From NCBI RefSeq assembly GCF_947500695.1, contig NZ_CANMSS010000002.1, forward strand, positions 310,001 to 374,000: DNA of 64,000 bases, written 5' to 3'. The notes below the pieces were generated by a model. That model did no database searches and was not told the DNA's origin. It saw only the letters and a list, made by a program, of their open reading frames with translations. Each line of letters opens with the position of its first letter. Within the stretch, counting starts at the first letter, position 1. The DNA comes from an uncultured Pseudoteredinibacter sp. Its GTDB lineage: Bacteria > Pseudomonadota > Gammaproteobacteria > Pseudomonadales > Cellvibrionaceae. The position numbers were made by a program, and so were the translations under genes. Shown here piece by piece: positions 56,128-64,000 of the stretch.

Positions 56128-57585
56128 ATGAAAGAAGCAGGGATATTGGTTGGCGGTAGCGACAACGGTCAAGTCAGTATCGATCCCCGTTACGCCAACC
56201 GACACGGCCTCATAGCAGGGGCAACAGGTAGTGGTAAAACGGTAACCTTGCAGATTCTTGCCGAGGGCTTTAGCAAGCTGGGCGTACCAGTGTTTATGGC
56301 CGACGTGAAGGGTGACCTAGCAGGTCTCGGCCAAGCAGGCAGCGCCCACCCTAAAATTCAAGAGCGCATTGATAAAATAGGCATTGAAGACTTTGAGCAT
56401 TTACCTTTCCCTGTAAATCTATGGGATGTCTTTGCCAAACAGGGTACAGCGGTCAGGTCGACCATTTCAGAAATGGGACCACAGTTACTTTCTGAGCTTC
56501 TGGATCTTAACGAAACCCAGCAAAGTGTCATGACCCTAGCCTTTGAATTCGCTGACGATGAAGGTTTACTGCTGGTAGATCTAAACGATTTACGTGCTGT
56601 GCTGGAATACCTTGGCGATAACAGCCGCGACTTAGGCGTTGGCTTAAAGGTTTCCAAGGCCTCAGTAAATGCGATTTTAAGACGCCTGATCATGATCGAG
56701 AGAGAAGGCGGCGATTTATTCTTTGGCGAACCCGCTTTAGAGCTGGATGACTTTATTAGCCACAACCGTCGCGGTGAAGGCATCATTAACATCTTGGCCG
56801 CCGATAAACTCATTCAAAGCCCACGCCTCTACGCCACTTTTCTCTTATGGCTGCTATCTGAGCTGTTTGAAAGCCTTCCTGAGATCGGCGACCCAGACAA
56901 ACCTAAACTGGTGTTTTTCTTTGATGAGGCGCACTTGCTGTTCAAAAATGCCTCTCGTGCTTTAGAGGAAAAAATCGAGCAAGTCGCCCGCCTAATTCGC
57001 TCTAAGGGCGTAGGCATCTACTTCGTTAGCCAAAGCCCCGCTGATATTCCAGAGGATATTCTTGGGCAACTAGGAAATCGTATTCAGCACACATTGAGGG
57101 CTTACACACCTAAAGACCAAAAAGCTGTGCGAGCTGCGGCCCAGAGCTTTCGGGCTAACCCAAACTTTGATACCGCTGAGGTGATTACCGAGCTAGGTAT
57201 CGGCGAAGCCATTGTTTCTGTGCTGCAAGAAGGTGGTGTACCCAGCCAGGTTGAACGGGTGTTGGTGCGCCCACCGGAATCAAGAATGGGCCCGGTAAGC
57301 GAGCAAGAAAGACAGCAGCTTATCAATGGCAACCCATTCCACCGTAAGTATCAGGATTCGGTCGATCCCGATTCCGCCAGAGAGATGCTACAGCGACGTA
57401 CGGAACAAAATGCTCGTGAAGAGGCGGCCGCAGAACAAGAAGAGCAAAGCTCGCGACCTAGCCGCCGTAAAAGCAGCAACCGCCAAAGCGTCGGTGAAGC
57501 CTTTATGAAAAGCATCGCCCGCAGCATCGGCTCAAGTATTGGCCGTAAGCTGATTCGTGGCGTACTCGGTTCACTTTTAAAGTAA
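56128..57585 (+). CDS. HerA-like ATPase / DUF853 helicase-related protein
   Basis: 485 residues. Walker A GATGSGKT (31-38) and Walker B LVFFFDEAHLL (about 265) belong to the HerA/FtsK P-loop class; the DUF853 pattern continues with VARLIRSKGVGIYFVSQSPADIPEDILGQLGNRIQHTLRAYTP, split here at about 290-330. A basic, Ser/Arg-rich tail precedes a short C-terminal helix. It probably pumps or processes nucleic acid, but no partner nuclease (NurA) is nearby. This family (YjgR-like) is common in proteobacteria and is not by itself a defence system. Confidence 0.88.
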   Translation: MKEAGILVGGSDNGQVSIDPRYANRHGLIAGATGSGKTVTLQILAEGFSKLGVPVFMADVKGDLAGLGQAGSAHPKIQERIDKIGIEDFEHLPFPVNLWDVFAKQGTAVRSTISEMGPQLLSELLDLNETQQSVMTLAFEFADDEGLLLVDLNDLRAVLEYLGDNSRDLGVGLKVSKASVNAILRRLIMIEREGGDLFFGEPALELDDFISHNRRGEGIINILAADKLIQSPRLYATFLLWLLSELFESLPEIGDPDKPKLVFFFDEAHLLFKNASRALEEKIEQVARLIRSKGVGIYFVSQSPADIPEDILGQLGNRIQHTLRAYTPKDQKAVRAAAQSFRANPNFDTAEVITELGIGEAIVSVLQEGGVPSQVERVLVRPPESRMGPVSEQERQQLINGNPFHRKYQDSVDPDSAREMLQRRTEQNAREEAAAEQEEQSSRPSRRKSSNRQSVGEAFMKSIARSIGSSIGRKLIRGVLGSLLK

Positions 57586-57659
57586 GTTAATTTTAAATTT
57601 GCGCTTAAAAGGCGCTGTTTTAGGGGGAACCCCCATCATCACAACAAAGGTAAATAGAA

Positions 57660-58112
57660 ATGGGATTATTTGATTTTGCCAGCGACCTGGGTAAAAAACT
57701 GTTCGGCAGCGAGGAAGAAGCTGGTGATAAGCTCAAAGAACATGTTGAAAGTGACAACCCTGGTGTAAAAGACCTTAAAGTCCAAGTAGAAGGTGGCGTA
57801 GCCAAAGTAAGTGGTGAGGCTGAATCACCCAGCGCCTTCGAAAAGGCCATCTTAATGGTGGGCAATGCTCTAGGCATTAGCTCAGTACAAGCGGAAGAAA
57901 TGACCGTACAAGGTGAACCCGCTGCGGAGCCAGCTGTCGAAGACGTTCAATACTATGTAATCCAATCCGGTGACTCTCTTTGGAAAATAGCCTCTGAGTT
58001 CTATGGTAATGGTGCTAAGTATCAGGCCATCTTCGAAGCCAACCGCGAAGTGATTAAAGACCCTGACCTGATCTATCCAGGTCAAAAAATTCGTATCCCA
58101 AAGCAAGACTAG
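57660..58112 (+). CDS. kbp: Potassium-binding BON-LysM protein Kbp (YgaU)
   Basis: 150 residues, close to E. coli Kbp in length and layout: MGLFDF start, BON domain (about 25-85, KDLKVQVEGGVAKVSGEAES) and C-terminal LysM (about 98-148, YYVIQSGDSLWKIASEFYGN ending YPGQKIRIP). No signal peptide, so cytosolic. In E. coli it binds K+ and supports growth under potassium stress. A YidB-like gene follows 40 bp later. Confidence 0.88.
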   Translation: MGLFDFASDLGKKLFGSEEEAGDKLKEHVESDNPGVKDLKVQVEGGVAKVSGEAESPSAFEKAILMVGNALGISSVQAEEMTVQGEPAAEPAVEDVQYYVIQSGDSLWKIASEFYGNGAKYQAIFEANREVIKDPDLIYPGQKIRIPKQD

Positions 58113-58152
58113 CTGCGGGCTGTTAACCTAAGCTTCATAAAAGGTGTTTACC

Positions 58153-58587
58153 ATGGACATCAATAGTATTTTACAAATCGGCGCACAGCTATTTCAGAGT
58201 AAATTGTCAGAGCAAGGCCAAAACTTAGACCTAGGCGCTATTTTACCGGCTTTGACTGGATTACTATCCGACGGTAATGGCAAAGTCGATATTGGCTCTT
58301 TAGTTTCTAATATGGACGCTGGTGATATGTTGAATATTGCTCAATCTTGGCTGGGTAATGGTTCTAATGAAGGAATTTCAGCAAATCAGTTGACCCAGAT
58401 TTTAGGACAAAATAAAATCACCGACTTCGCATCCCAACTATCACTGAATGAAGATCAGGCGATTAGCGGTTTGCAGGAGGCAATACCAAATATTGTGGAT
58501 AAATCCTCAAATGATGGTAGCCTATTGGATATGGTTGGGGGCGTTTCTGGCGCACTCAATTTGGCAGGTAAGTTATTTGGCCGCTAG
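58153..58587 (+). CDS. DUF937/YidB-like protein
   Basis: 144 residues from the ATG at 58153 with aaaggtg before it (GTG at 58144 is an alternative). The C-terminal half, SWLGNGSNEGISANQLTQIL and IPNIVDKSSNDG, matches E. coli YidB, a DUF937 protein of unknown function. It lies close behind kbp and is probably co-transcribed with it. Confidence 0.83.
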   Translation: MDINSILQIGAQLFQSKLSEQGQNLDLGAILPALTGLLSDGNGKVDIGSLVSNMDAGDMLNIAQSWLGNGSNEGISANQLTQILGQNKITDFASQLSLNEDQAISGLQEAIPNIVDKSSNDGSLLDMVGGVSGALNLAGKLFGR

Positions 58588-58632
58588 GCCTATCCACCTG
58601 CCATATCTGTAAAGAACACAACTGCTTAAGCA

Positions 58633-58655
58633 CGGGCCTCTGGCCCGTTTTTTTT
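58633..58655 (+). terminator. Intrinsic terminator of the kbp-yidB-like unit
   Basis: cgggcc (58633-58638) pairs with ggcccg (58642-58647) around tct, followed by eight T (58648-58655). This is a textbook intrinsic terminator. Confidence 0.92.
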
Positions 58656-58699
58656 GCCTTCAGTTTGTGTAGCTGGTACAGCCAAGCTATGCCAAAGCG

Positions 58700-59254
58700 C
58701 TAGTTCGATACCTCGCCTTTCACAGCTTCGTTTTTAATTCCCCAATATTGTTCGATCTCCTGCTCTATATATTTCACACTCTGTTTTTCAGGCACATTTT
58801 TAAGTAAGCAGTAATCCTTGCCGCCATGACTCAGCAAACGCAGCTCGTAAGTAATAATGGTGCCGTTTTCGCCTCGGCGGTGATGTCGATTGACATAGAG
58901 CTGTTTGATATCGGCTCGCTTAAAGGTTTTACCTAGCAGCAAAGGTAAAGGACGGTGTGTTATTTTTAGGCGATCAGAGAAGGTACGAACTGAGCTGTAA
59001 TTAAATATTTGAGCCAATCCGTAATAGGCAATGATACCGCCTACCGATAGTAGCAATACCTGAAGATGCTCTGCATAAGGGATGTCTTGTAAGGCCATTG
59101 GCCCTTCTCGATACAGAAAGCCAAACCATAAAATGCCAAAAGCTAGGTAACTCACTGACCTCCAGCTGCGCCAGTAACGCTTTAGCTCTATTCCACCGGC
59201 ATGTTTAATGATCTTCACACTTTCTGGTAAACCATAATCTTGCTTAGCACTCAT
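58700..59254 (-). CDS. Hypothetical membrane protein with PH-like cytosolic domain
   Basis: 184 residues. Two membrane helices (about 32-48 and 64-84) are followed by a beta-rich domain (RTFSDRLKITHRPLPLLLGK, LYVNRHHRRGENGTIITYEL, KDYCLLKNVPEK) that looks PH-like. I do not recognise a named family. It is monocistronic between kbp-yidB and uvrD, convergent with the former. Confidence 0.65.
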   Translation of the reverse strand: MSAKQDYGLPESVKIIKHAGGIELKRYWRSWRSVSYLAFGILWFGFLYREGPMALQDIPYAEHLQVLLLSVGGIIAYYGLAQIFNYSSVRTFSDRLKITHRPLPLLLGKTFKRADIKQLYVNRHHRRGENGTIITYELRLLSHGGKDYCLLKNVPEKQSVKYIEQEIEQYWGIKNEAVKGEVSN

Positions 59255-59415
59255 GGAGCCCCCTTGAGTAAATTAGAAAATGGCGATACAACTCGATTCG
59301 CAGTTTATTATTCTGTTGCTTAGACGAATTGAATTGACCCAATAGGAGCGGGTAATAGGTATAGAGTTAGTATTCAATGGAAAATGCGGCAAAGCTCGTT
59401 TATTACCCAATAAGC

Positions 59416-59437
59416 CCTGCCACAAAGCTGTAGCAGG
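59416..59437 (-). terminator. Hairpin terminator after uvrD
   Basis: cctgccac (59416-59423) pairs with gtagcagg (59430-59437), 8 bp with one G-T wobble, 31 bp past the uvrD stop on the minus strand. Confidence 0.6.
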
Positions 59438-59467
59438 ACTATAAAGTATGTAATTTAATGAGCGGGG

Positions 59468-61663
59468 CTAGATTGGATCTAGCTTGGCGCCAGCGATTAG
59501 CCACTTGGTACCAGCATCGTCAAAATTAATCTGAATTTTATTGCCTTCAAAATGCAGAATAATGCCTTCACCAAAGCTTGGGTGCAAAACTCGTTGCCCT
59601 AAACTTAAGCCGGAATCACCACCGTCATCAGAAAGTCGCCCAGCTAGTTTGCGCTGCCCAGTTCGCGATCGACTCTGGGCAGCATCTCCATAATTGCTTC
59701 CAAAGCTTACAGGGCGGCTAATTGCCGTTTTAAGGCGAACCTCTTCAATTAGACCATCAGGGATCTCTTTAACAAAACGCGATACCTGATTAAAGGTCTC
59801 GGAGCCATACATACGACGGCTTTCAGCATAGCTAATATAGAGCTTTTGCATTGCCCGGGTGATGCCCACATAGCAAAGACGTCGCTCTTCCTCTAAGCGC
59901 CCCGGCTCTTCGGCTGACATGCGATGGGGAAACAAACCCTCTTCGACACCCGCCATAAAGACTAAAGGAAACTCTAGGCCTTTCGCGGTGTGCAATGTCA
60001 TTAACTGAACGGCATCTTCAAACTCATCGGCTTGTGCCTCACCGGCATCCAATGCAGCGCCATCTAGGAATTCTTCTAGTGGGCTTAACTCATCATTTTC
60101 CGGATTAAACGCACGACAGGCATTGATCAGTTCCTGCAGGTTTTCTACACGAGCCTGGCCTTTTTCACCTTTTTCTTTTTCGTGAAACTCAATCAAGCCT
60201 GAGCTATTAATCACAGCTGATGCGATTTTCTCTAAACTAAGCTCTTGGGTTTGATTGTCCAATTCATTGAGTAACGCACAAAAGGCACCAACAGAATTGG
60301 CAGCTCGCGCTGTAAGGCCCTTATTGTTGACCATCTGCTCAGCAGCATCCCACATGGAGCAACCTTGCTCGCGAGCAAACAAACGAACGCCATCAACGGT
60401 CTTACTGCCAATACCACGAGTAGGCGTATTAATTACCCGTTCAAAGGCCGCATCGTCGTTACGATTAATAATAAGGCGCATATAAGCCAAAGCATTTTTA
60501 ATCTCTAAACGCTCATAGAAACGCTGGCCACCGTATATGCGATAGGGGACCGCTTCGCGGAGCAAAGCTTCTTCCAAGATGCGGGACTGGGCATTGGAAC
60601 GATAAAGAATGGCACAGTTCGTTAAGTTATTACCTTTGCGCTGCCAATCTTCGATACGCTCAACAATAAAGCGAGCCTCATCTTGCTCATTAAAACCAGC
60701 ATAAAGCGAAATCTTTTCACCGTCGTCACCATCAGTACGCAGTGTTTTACCCAAGCGACCCGCATTGTTTTCAATAACAGCATTGGCTGCATCTAGAATG
60801 GTGCGAGTGGAGCGATAGTTTTGTTCAAGGCGGACTGTTTCTACGCCTTGAAAATCCTGGCTGTAACGCTGAATATTTTCGATCTTAGCGCCGCGCCAAC
60901 CGTAAATAGACTGATCATCATCACCCACGGCCGTCACTGCACAGCGATCACCGGCCAACACTCTAAGCCAGGCATACTGAATAGTATTGGTATCTTGAAA
61001 TTCATCCACTAAAACAAATGGGAAACGATCTTGGTAGTGTTGTAATAAACGAGGATTGTTTAGCCAAAGCTCGTGGGCTCGCAGCAACAGTTCACCAAAA
61101 TCAACCATACCGCCACGCTGACAAGCTTCTTCATAGCTGCGATAGATTCGTACCAAAGTTTCTTGGTGGGGGTCGCCGTGGGTTTGAATATAATCTGGGC
61201 GCAAGCCTTCGTCTTTATTGTGATTAATAAACCACTGGCTTTGCTTCGCAGGCCAGCGTTCTTCATCAAGCTGCAAGCCTTGGCTGACACGTTTTATTAA
61301 ACGCAGCTGATCATCACTATCAAGAATCTGAAAATTCTGCGGTAGCTTCGCCTCCTGCCAATGTGCTTTCAATAAGCGATGAGCAATACCATGAAAGGTA
61401 CCAACCCACATACCACGCGGATTAAGGCCCAAGAGCTCTTCAATACGGCCTCGCATTTCTCGCGCTGCCTTATTGGTAAAGGTCACCGCCATAATAGAAA
61501 ATGGTGACACCCGCTCAACTTGAATAAGCCAGGCAATACGATGTACCAGCACTCGGGTCTTACCCGAGCCTGCACCAGCCAAAATGAGTTGATTGCCCGC
61601 CGGCGCTGAAACCGCCTGACGCTGAGCATCGTTTAATTGATCTAAAATAGGGGATACGTCCAT
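59468..61663 (-). CDS. uvrD: DNA helicase II UvrD
   Basis: 731 residues, close to the usual length of about 720. Superfamily 1A motifs in order: Q motif LNDAQRQAV, Walker A AGAGSGKT (29-36), VGTFHGIAHRLLK, DEFQDTN, VGDDDQSIYGWRGA, EQNYRST, LMTLHTAKGLEFPLVF, RRLCYVGITRA. A C-terminal Tudor-like tail (LSLGQRVLHPSFGEG) matches UvrD rather than Rep. It removes UvrC-cut oligonucleotides and acts in mismatch repair. Confidence 0.95.
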   Translation of the reverse strand: MDVSPILDQLNDAQRQAVSAPAGNQLILAGAGSGKTRVLVHRIAWLIQVERVSPFSIMAVTFTNKAAREMRGRIEELLGLNPRGMWVGTFHGIAHRLLKAHWQEAKLPQNFQILDSDDQLRLIKRVSQGLQLDEERWPAKQSQWFINHNKDEGLRPDYIQTHGDPHQETLVRIYRSYEEACQRGGMVDFGELLLRAHELWLNNPRLLQHYQDRFPFVLVDEFQDTNTIQYAWLRVLAGDRCAVTAVGDDDQSIYGWRGAKIENIQRYSQDFQGVETVRLEQNYRSTRTILDAANAVIENNAGRLGKTLRTDGDDGEKISLYAGFNEQDEARFIVERIEDWQRKGNNLTNCAILYRSNAQSRILEEALLREAVPYRIYGGQRFYERLEIKNALAYMRLIINRNDDAAFERVINTPTRGIGSKTVDGVRLFAREQGCSMWDAAEQMVNNKGLTARAANSVGAFCALLNELDNQTQELSLEKIASAVINSSGLIEFHEKEKGEKGQARVENLQELINACRAFNPENDELSPLEEFLDGAALDAGEAQADEFEDAVQLMTLHTAKGLEFPLVFMAGVEEGLFPHRMSAEEPGRLEEERRLCYVGITRAMQKLYISYAESRRMYGSETFNQVSRFVKEIPDGLIEEVRLKTAISRPVSFGSNYGDAAQSRSRTGQRKLAGRLSDDGGDSGLSLGQRVLHPSFGEGIILHFEGNKIQINFDDAGTKWLIAGAKLDPI

Positions 61664-61890
61664 GGCCCTAGTCTAACAGACTCGAGCTGTAGATTGCAGG
61701 ATGTAAAACCTCACATAACTAAGCGCACCGCATGATATTCAGCGCCAACTGGGATTACCGCATAATGTTTATCGACCACCCCCGAGTAACGCGTCTTGTT
61801 TCGCGGCCTGTTGATAGACTGCTTAGAAATCCATCAATAGGCATCTAACAAGATTGCCAGATGATAAAAATGATGAGGGGAAACCAAGCG

Positions 61891-64000
61891 ATGCGAATCA
61901 GCAATCTTTTACTAGCCGCTTTACCACTGGCCATAAGCGGTCAGCTACAGGCTCAACAAACCCTTGAAGAAGTGGTTGTAACGGCTCAGAAGCGTGCGCA
62001 GTCTGTACAAGATATAGGCGTAACTGTCAGTGCCTTTAATGGTGAACAGGTGAAAGATATGAACCTGAACTCACCAAAAGACCTTGCTTCTTTCACACCT
62101 GGCCTCAGTACGGCCAATGCAACTTCAGGCGGCACGCCTATTTTTGCGATCCGCGGTATCGGTTTGGATGATTTTAATATCAACAATAATAGCGGTGTTG
62201 GGGTATATACCGATGAGGTTTTTGCCAGCTCTCCCGCATTGCTTAGCGGGCAGCTTTTCGATATTGAACGAGTAGAAGTTCTAAAAGGGCCACAGGGCAC
62301 CTTGTATGGTAAGAACACCACAGGCGGTGCCATCAATTTTATTTCCAATAAACCCACTGAAGAATTTGAAGCCTCTATTCGCCTGGGTTATGGCAATTGG
62401 CGCACCTCAAGCGCAGGCGGTTTCGTTAGCGGATCTTTGAGTGATGATGTCCGAGCTCGTGTAGCCTTTGACTATGAAAAGTCCGACCAAGGTTGGCAAC
62501 AAGATATCGATACCGGACGGGAATTTGGCTTGGTCGATCGATTTGCAATGCGTAGCTTGTTTGCATTCGACATGAGTGAACGCCTATCAGGCCTGCTTAA
62601 TATTCATTACTCAAAAGACGACTCCACACCTGAGTCACCACAAAGCACAGGCGGGCCGTTTGCCCCGTCCGGTTTTGATATTGCTACAGGCAGCGAAGCT
62701 GCTGATAAAGTTCGAGTCGGTGATTTAAATGTAATGCGCGATGAGCAAGGTGTTGGCACATCGTTGAACCTGCAGTACGAGTTCGACAGTATGACTCTGA
62801 CTTCAATAACCGCCTGGGACGACTATGAGCGCAAGGTCGTTGATAATCTCGATGGCGACCCCTTTCCCACTTTTGATTTCTTTCAAGACAGTGAAGTCAG
62901 TCAGTATTCACAGGAGTTTCGTTTAAGCTCAGATGCGCATGATAACTTCAGCTGGGTTGCCGGCATCAGTTTTTCCAATGATGAAATCTCCGTGAGGGAT
63001 ATAAGTGACTCGGCAGTACCCTTTGGAGTATTTCCTGCGCGCTCTCAGGCTGCTGCGGATTATGTTCAAGAAACAGATTCTCTTGGTGCTTTTATTCACA
63101 CTGAGACCGATTTGAGCGATCAACTCCATCTTTCTGTAGGCTTACGATACTCCCGCGACGAGCGTAGCTTTAACGGCAATACCATCGATGTAGATGGTAA
63201 TGTTATTTTCACCGAAGTTGGCGCTGAGATCGCATCGCTCAACGACAGTCGTACCGAAACCGACGTTTCTTATCGAGTTGGCTTGGACTATGACTTAAAT
63301 GACAACACTTTGCTTTATATCAATGTCGCTACTGGTTATAAAACGGGCGTATTCTACGGAAGCCCTGCTCTAGCCGCCGAAGTTTGGGGTTACACTGAGC
63401 CAGAAGAAGTATTTTCTTACGAACTTGGCTTTAAGGCCGATTTACTGGATCAAACCCTACGTTTAAATGGTGCTTACTTTCATTACGACTATGATAATCG
63501 CCAATCTTTGTTGCTTGGTGCCACAGCAGACAATATCTTCATTGTTACCCTAGATAATATTCCAGAGTCCGAGATTGATGGAGCGGAGATCGAATTAGAG
63601 TGGTTACCACTTGAAGGCCTAGATATTCGCGCAGGGATATCCTATTTAGATGCTGAGGTGACCGTAGCGCCAACTAGCCTACGTGGTTTAACTTTGTTTA
63701 CTCCGGTTACCCCGGGTACAACTTTGGCACAGGCGCCTCAGTGGAGTTACAACCTTGCCATGGCTTATCGCTGGCAGCTAAGTGATGATCTCTATGCTCG
63801 AGCCTTTACCAGCTTCAGCCGAGTGGAAGAGCAGGCCGCAGCCTTAGCCGATCCAAGTGGCATATATGGACCTATAAATAATAGCTCAGCTCGTCTCAGC
63901 ATTGGCGACAGTGCGGAAAATTGGGAAGTATCGCTATGGGGTAAAAATCTTGCTGATAGTCGCGATGTAATCTATTCCGCGGCTAACTTTTATGCAGGTG
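61891..64000 (+). CDS. TonB-dependent receptor (partial, 3' end outside window)
   Basis: The frame starts at ATG 61891 (aggggaaa upstream; in-frame ATGs at 61861, 61870 and 61873 are alternatives) and runs off the right edge after 703 codons. Signal peptide about 1-22, TonB box EEVVVTAQKR, plug domain with FAIRGIGLDDF and VEVLKGPQGTLYGKNTTGG, then barrel strands. It is read away from uvrD. It belongs to the siderophore/nutrient receptor class of Cellvibrionales-type genomes; the ligand is unknown. It is not close in sequence to the receptor at 28319-30568 beyond family motifs. Confidence 0.9.
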   Translation, partial: MRISNLLLAALPLAISGQLQAQQTLEEVVVTAQKRAQSVQDIGVTVSAFNGEQVKDMNLNSPKDLASFTPGLSTANATSGGTPIFAIRGIGLDDFNINNNSGVGVYTDEVFASSPALLSGQLFDIERVEVLKGPQGTLYGKNTTGGAINFISNKPTEEFEASIRLGYGNWRTSSAGGFVSGSLSDDVRARVAFDYEKSDQGWQQDIDTGREFGLVDRFAMRSLFAFDMSERLSGLLNIHYSKDDSTPESPQSTGGPFAPSGFDIATGSEAADKVRVGDLNVMRDEQGVGTSLNLQYEFDSMTLTSITAWDDYERKVVDNLDGDPFPTFDFFQDSEVSQYSQEFRLSSDAHDNFSWVAGISFSNDEISVRDISDSAVPFGVFPARSQAAADYVQETDSLGAFIHTETDLSDQLHLSVGLRYSRDERSFNGNTIDVDGNVIFTEVGAEIASLNDSRTETDVSYRVGLDYDLNDNTLLYINVATGYKTGVFYGSPALAAEVWGYTEPEEVFSYELGFKADLLDQTLRLNGAYFHYDYDNRQSLLLGATADNIFIVTLDNIPESEIDGAEIELEWLPLEGLDIRAGISYLDAEVTVAPTSLRGLTLFTPVTPGTTLAQAPQWSYNLAMAYRWQLSDDLYARAFTSFSRVEEQAAALADPSGIYGPINNSSARLSIGDSAENWEVSLWGKNLADSRDVIYSAANFYAG

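Noticed and set aside
56128..57585. HerA-like ATPase as part of a phage-defence system
   Set aside because: No nuclease, methylase or SIR2 partner nearby; DUF853 proteins are common stand-alone genes.

Overview
The window looks like a chromosomal stretch of a marine, aerobic, Gram-negative gammaproteobacterium, probably from the Cellvibrionales or near the pseudomonads. The reasons are a backbone whose order matches what I recall of Pseudomonas (oxyR-recG-HDOD gene, HU, ubiC-ubiA-phoB-phoR, phoU-pstBACS, uvrD), moderate GC content, TonB-dependent receptors, sulfatases and TRAP transport. The organism assignment is inference. I see no rRNA, tRNA, CRISPR array, transposase or phage gene.

Region 1 (1-5 kb): a partial NAD-dependent epimerase-like gene, then oxyR, recG and an HDOD signalling protein on the plus strand. 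Region 2 (5-15 kb): a signalling island. On the minus strand lie an FHA/winged-helix protein and three large transmembrane Ser/Thr (Hanks-type) kinases with TPR sensor regions. A small unrecognised gene converges on the last kinase, and a decayed copy of it converges on the middle kinase, so the kinase plus small-gene unit was tandemly duplicated. The two duplicate kinases share an almost identical block of about 900 bp flanked by diverged ends, which suggests gene conversion.

Region 3 (15-24 kb): a very probable Csr/Rsm-type regulatory sRNA (11 GGA motifs, GGA hairpin loops, strong terminator), a dicarboxylate/amino-acid symporter, HU, ubiC-ubiA, phoB-phoR with a Pho box, an N-acyltransferase-like protein and an iron-type alcohol dehydrogenase. 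Region 4 (24-36 kb): a sulfatase island with three formylglycine-type sulfatases, a TonB receptor, a membrane-bound AraC-type regulator and a PQQ-like propeller protein. It was probably built to take up and desulfate an unknown sulfated compound.

Region 5 (36-43 kb): housekeeping and stress genes (DUF938 methyltransferase, yaaA, DUF4265, a TPR-bearing M48 metalloprotease lipoprotein, DUF2891) and a GAF-PAS-GGDEF-EAL protein. Region 6 (43-49 kb): the pstSCAB-phoU phosphate operon, read on the minus strand behind a double Pho box; with phoB-phoR at 19 kb this makes a complete Pho system inside the window.

Region 7 (49-64 kb): an alpha/beta hydrolase, a YciA-like thioesterase, a TRAP transporter whose dctP and dctQM genes are split by a LuxR-type regulator (with a lux-box-like dyad next to it), a DUF4332 protein, a HerA-like ATPase, kbp, a YidB-like gene, a small membrane protein, uvrD and the first 703 codons of a second TonB receptor. 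Protein families were recognised by reading motifs; no database search was run.
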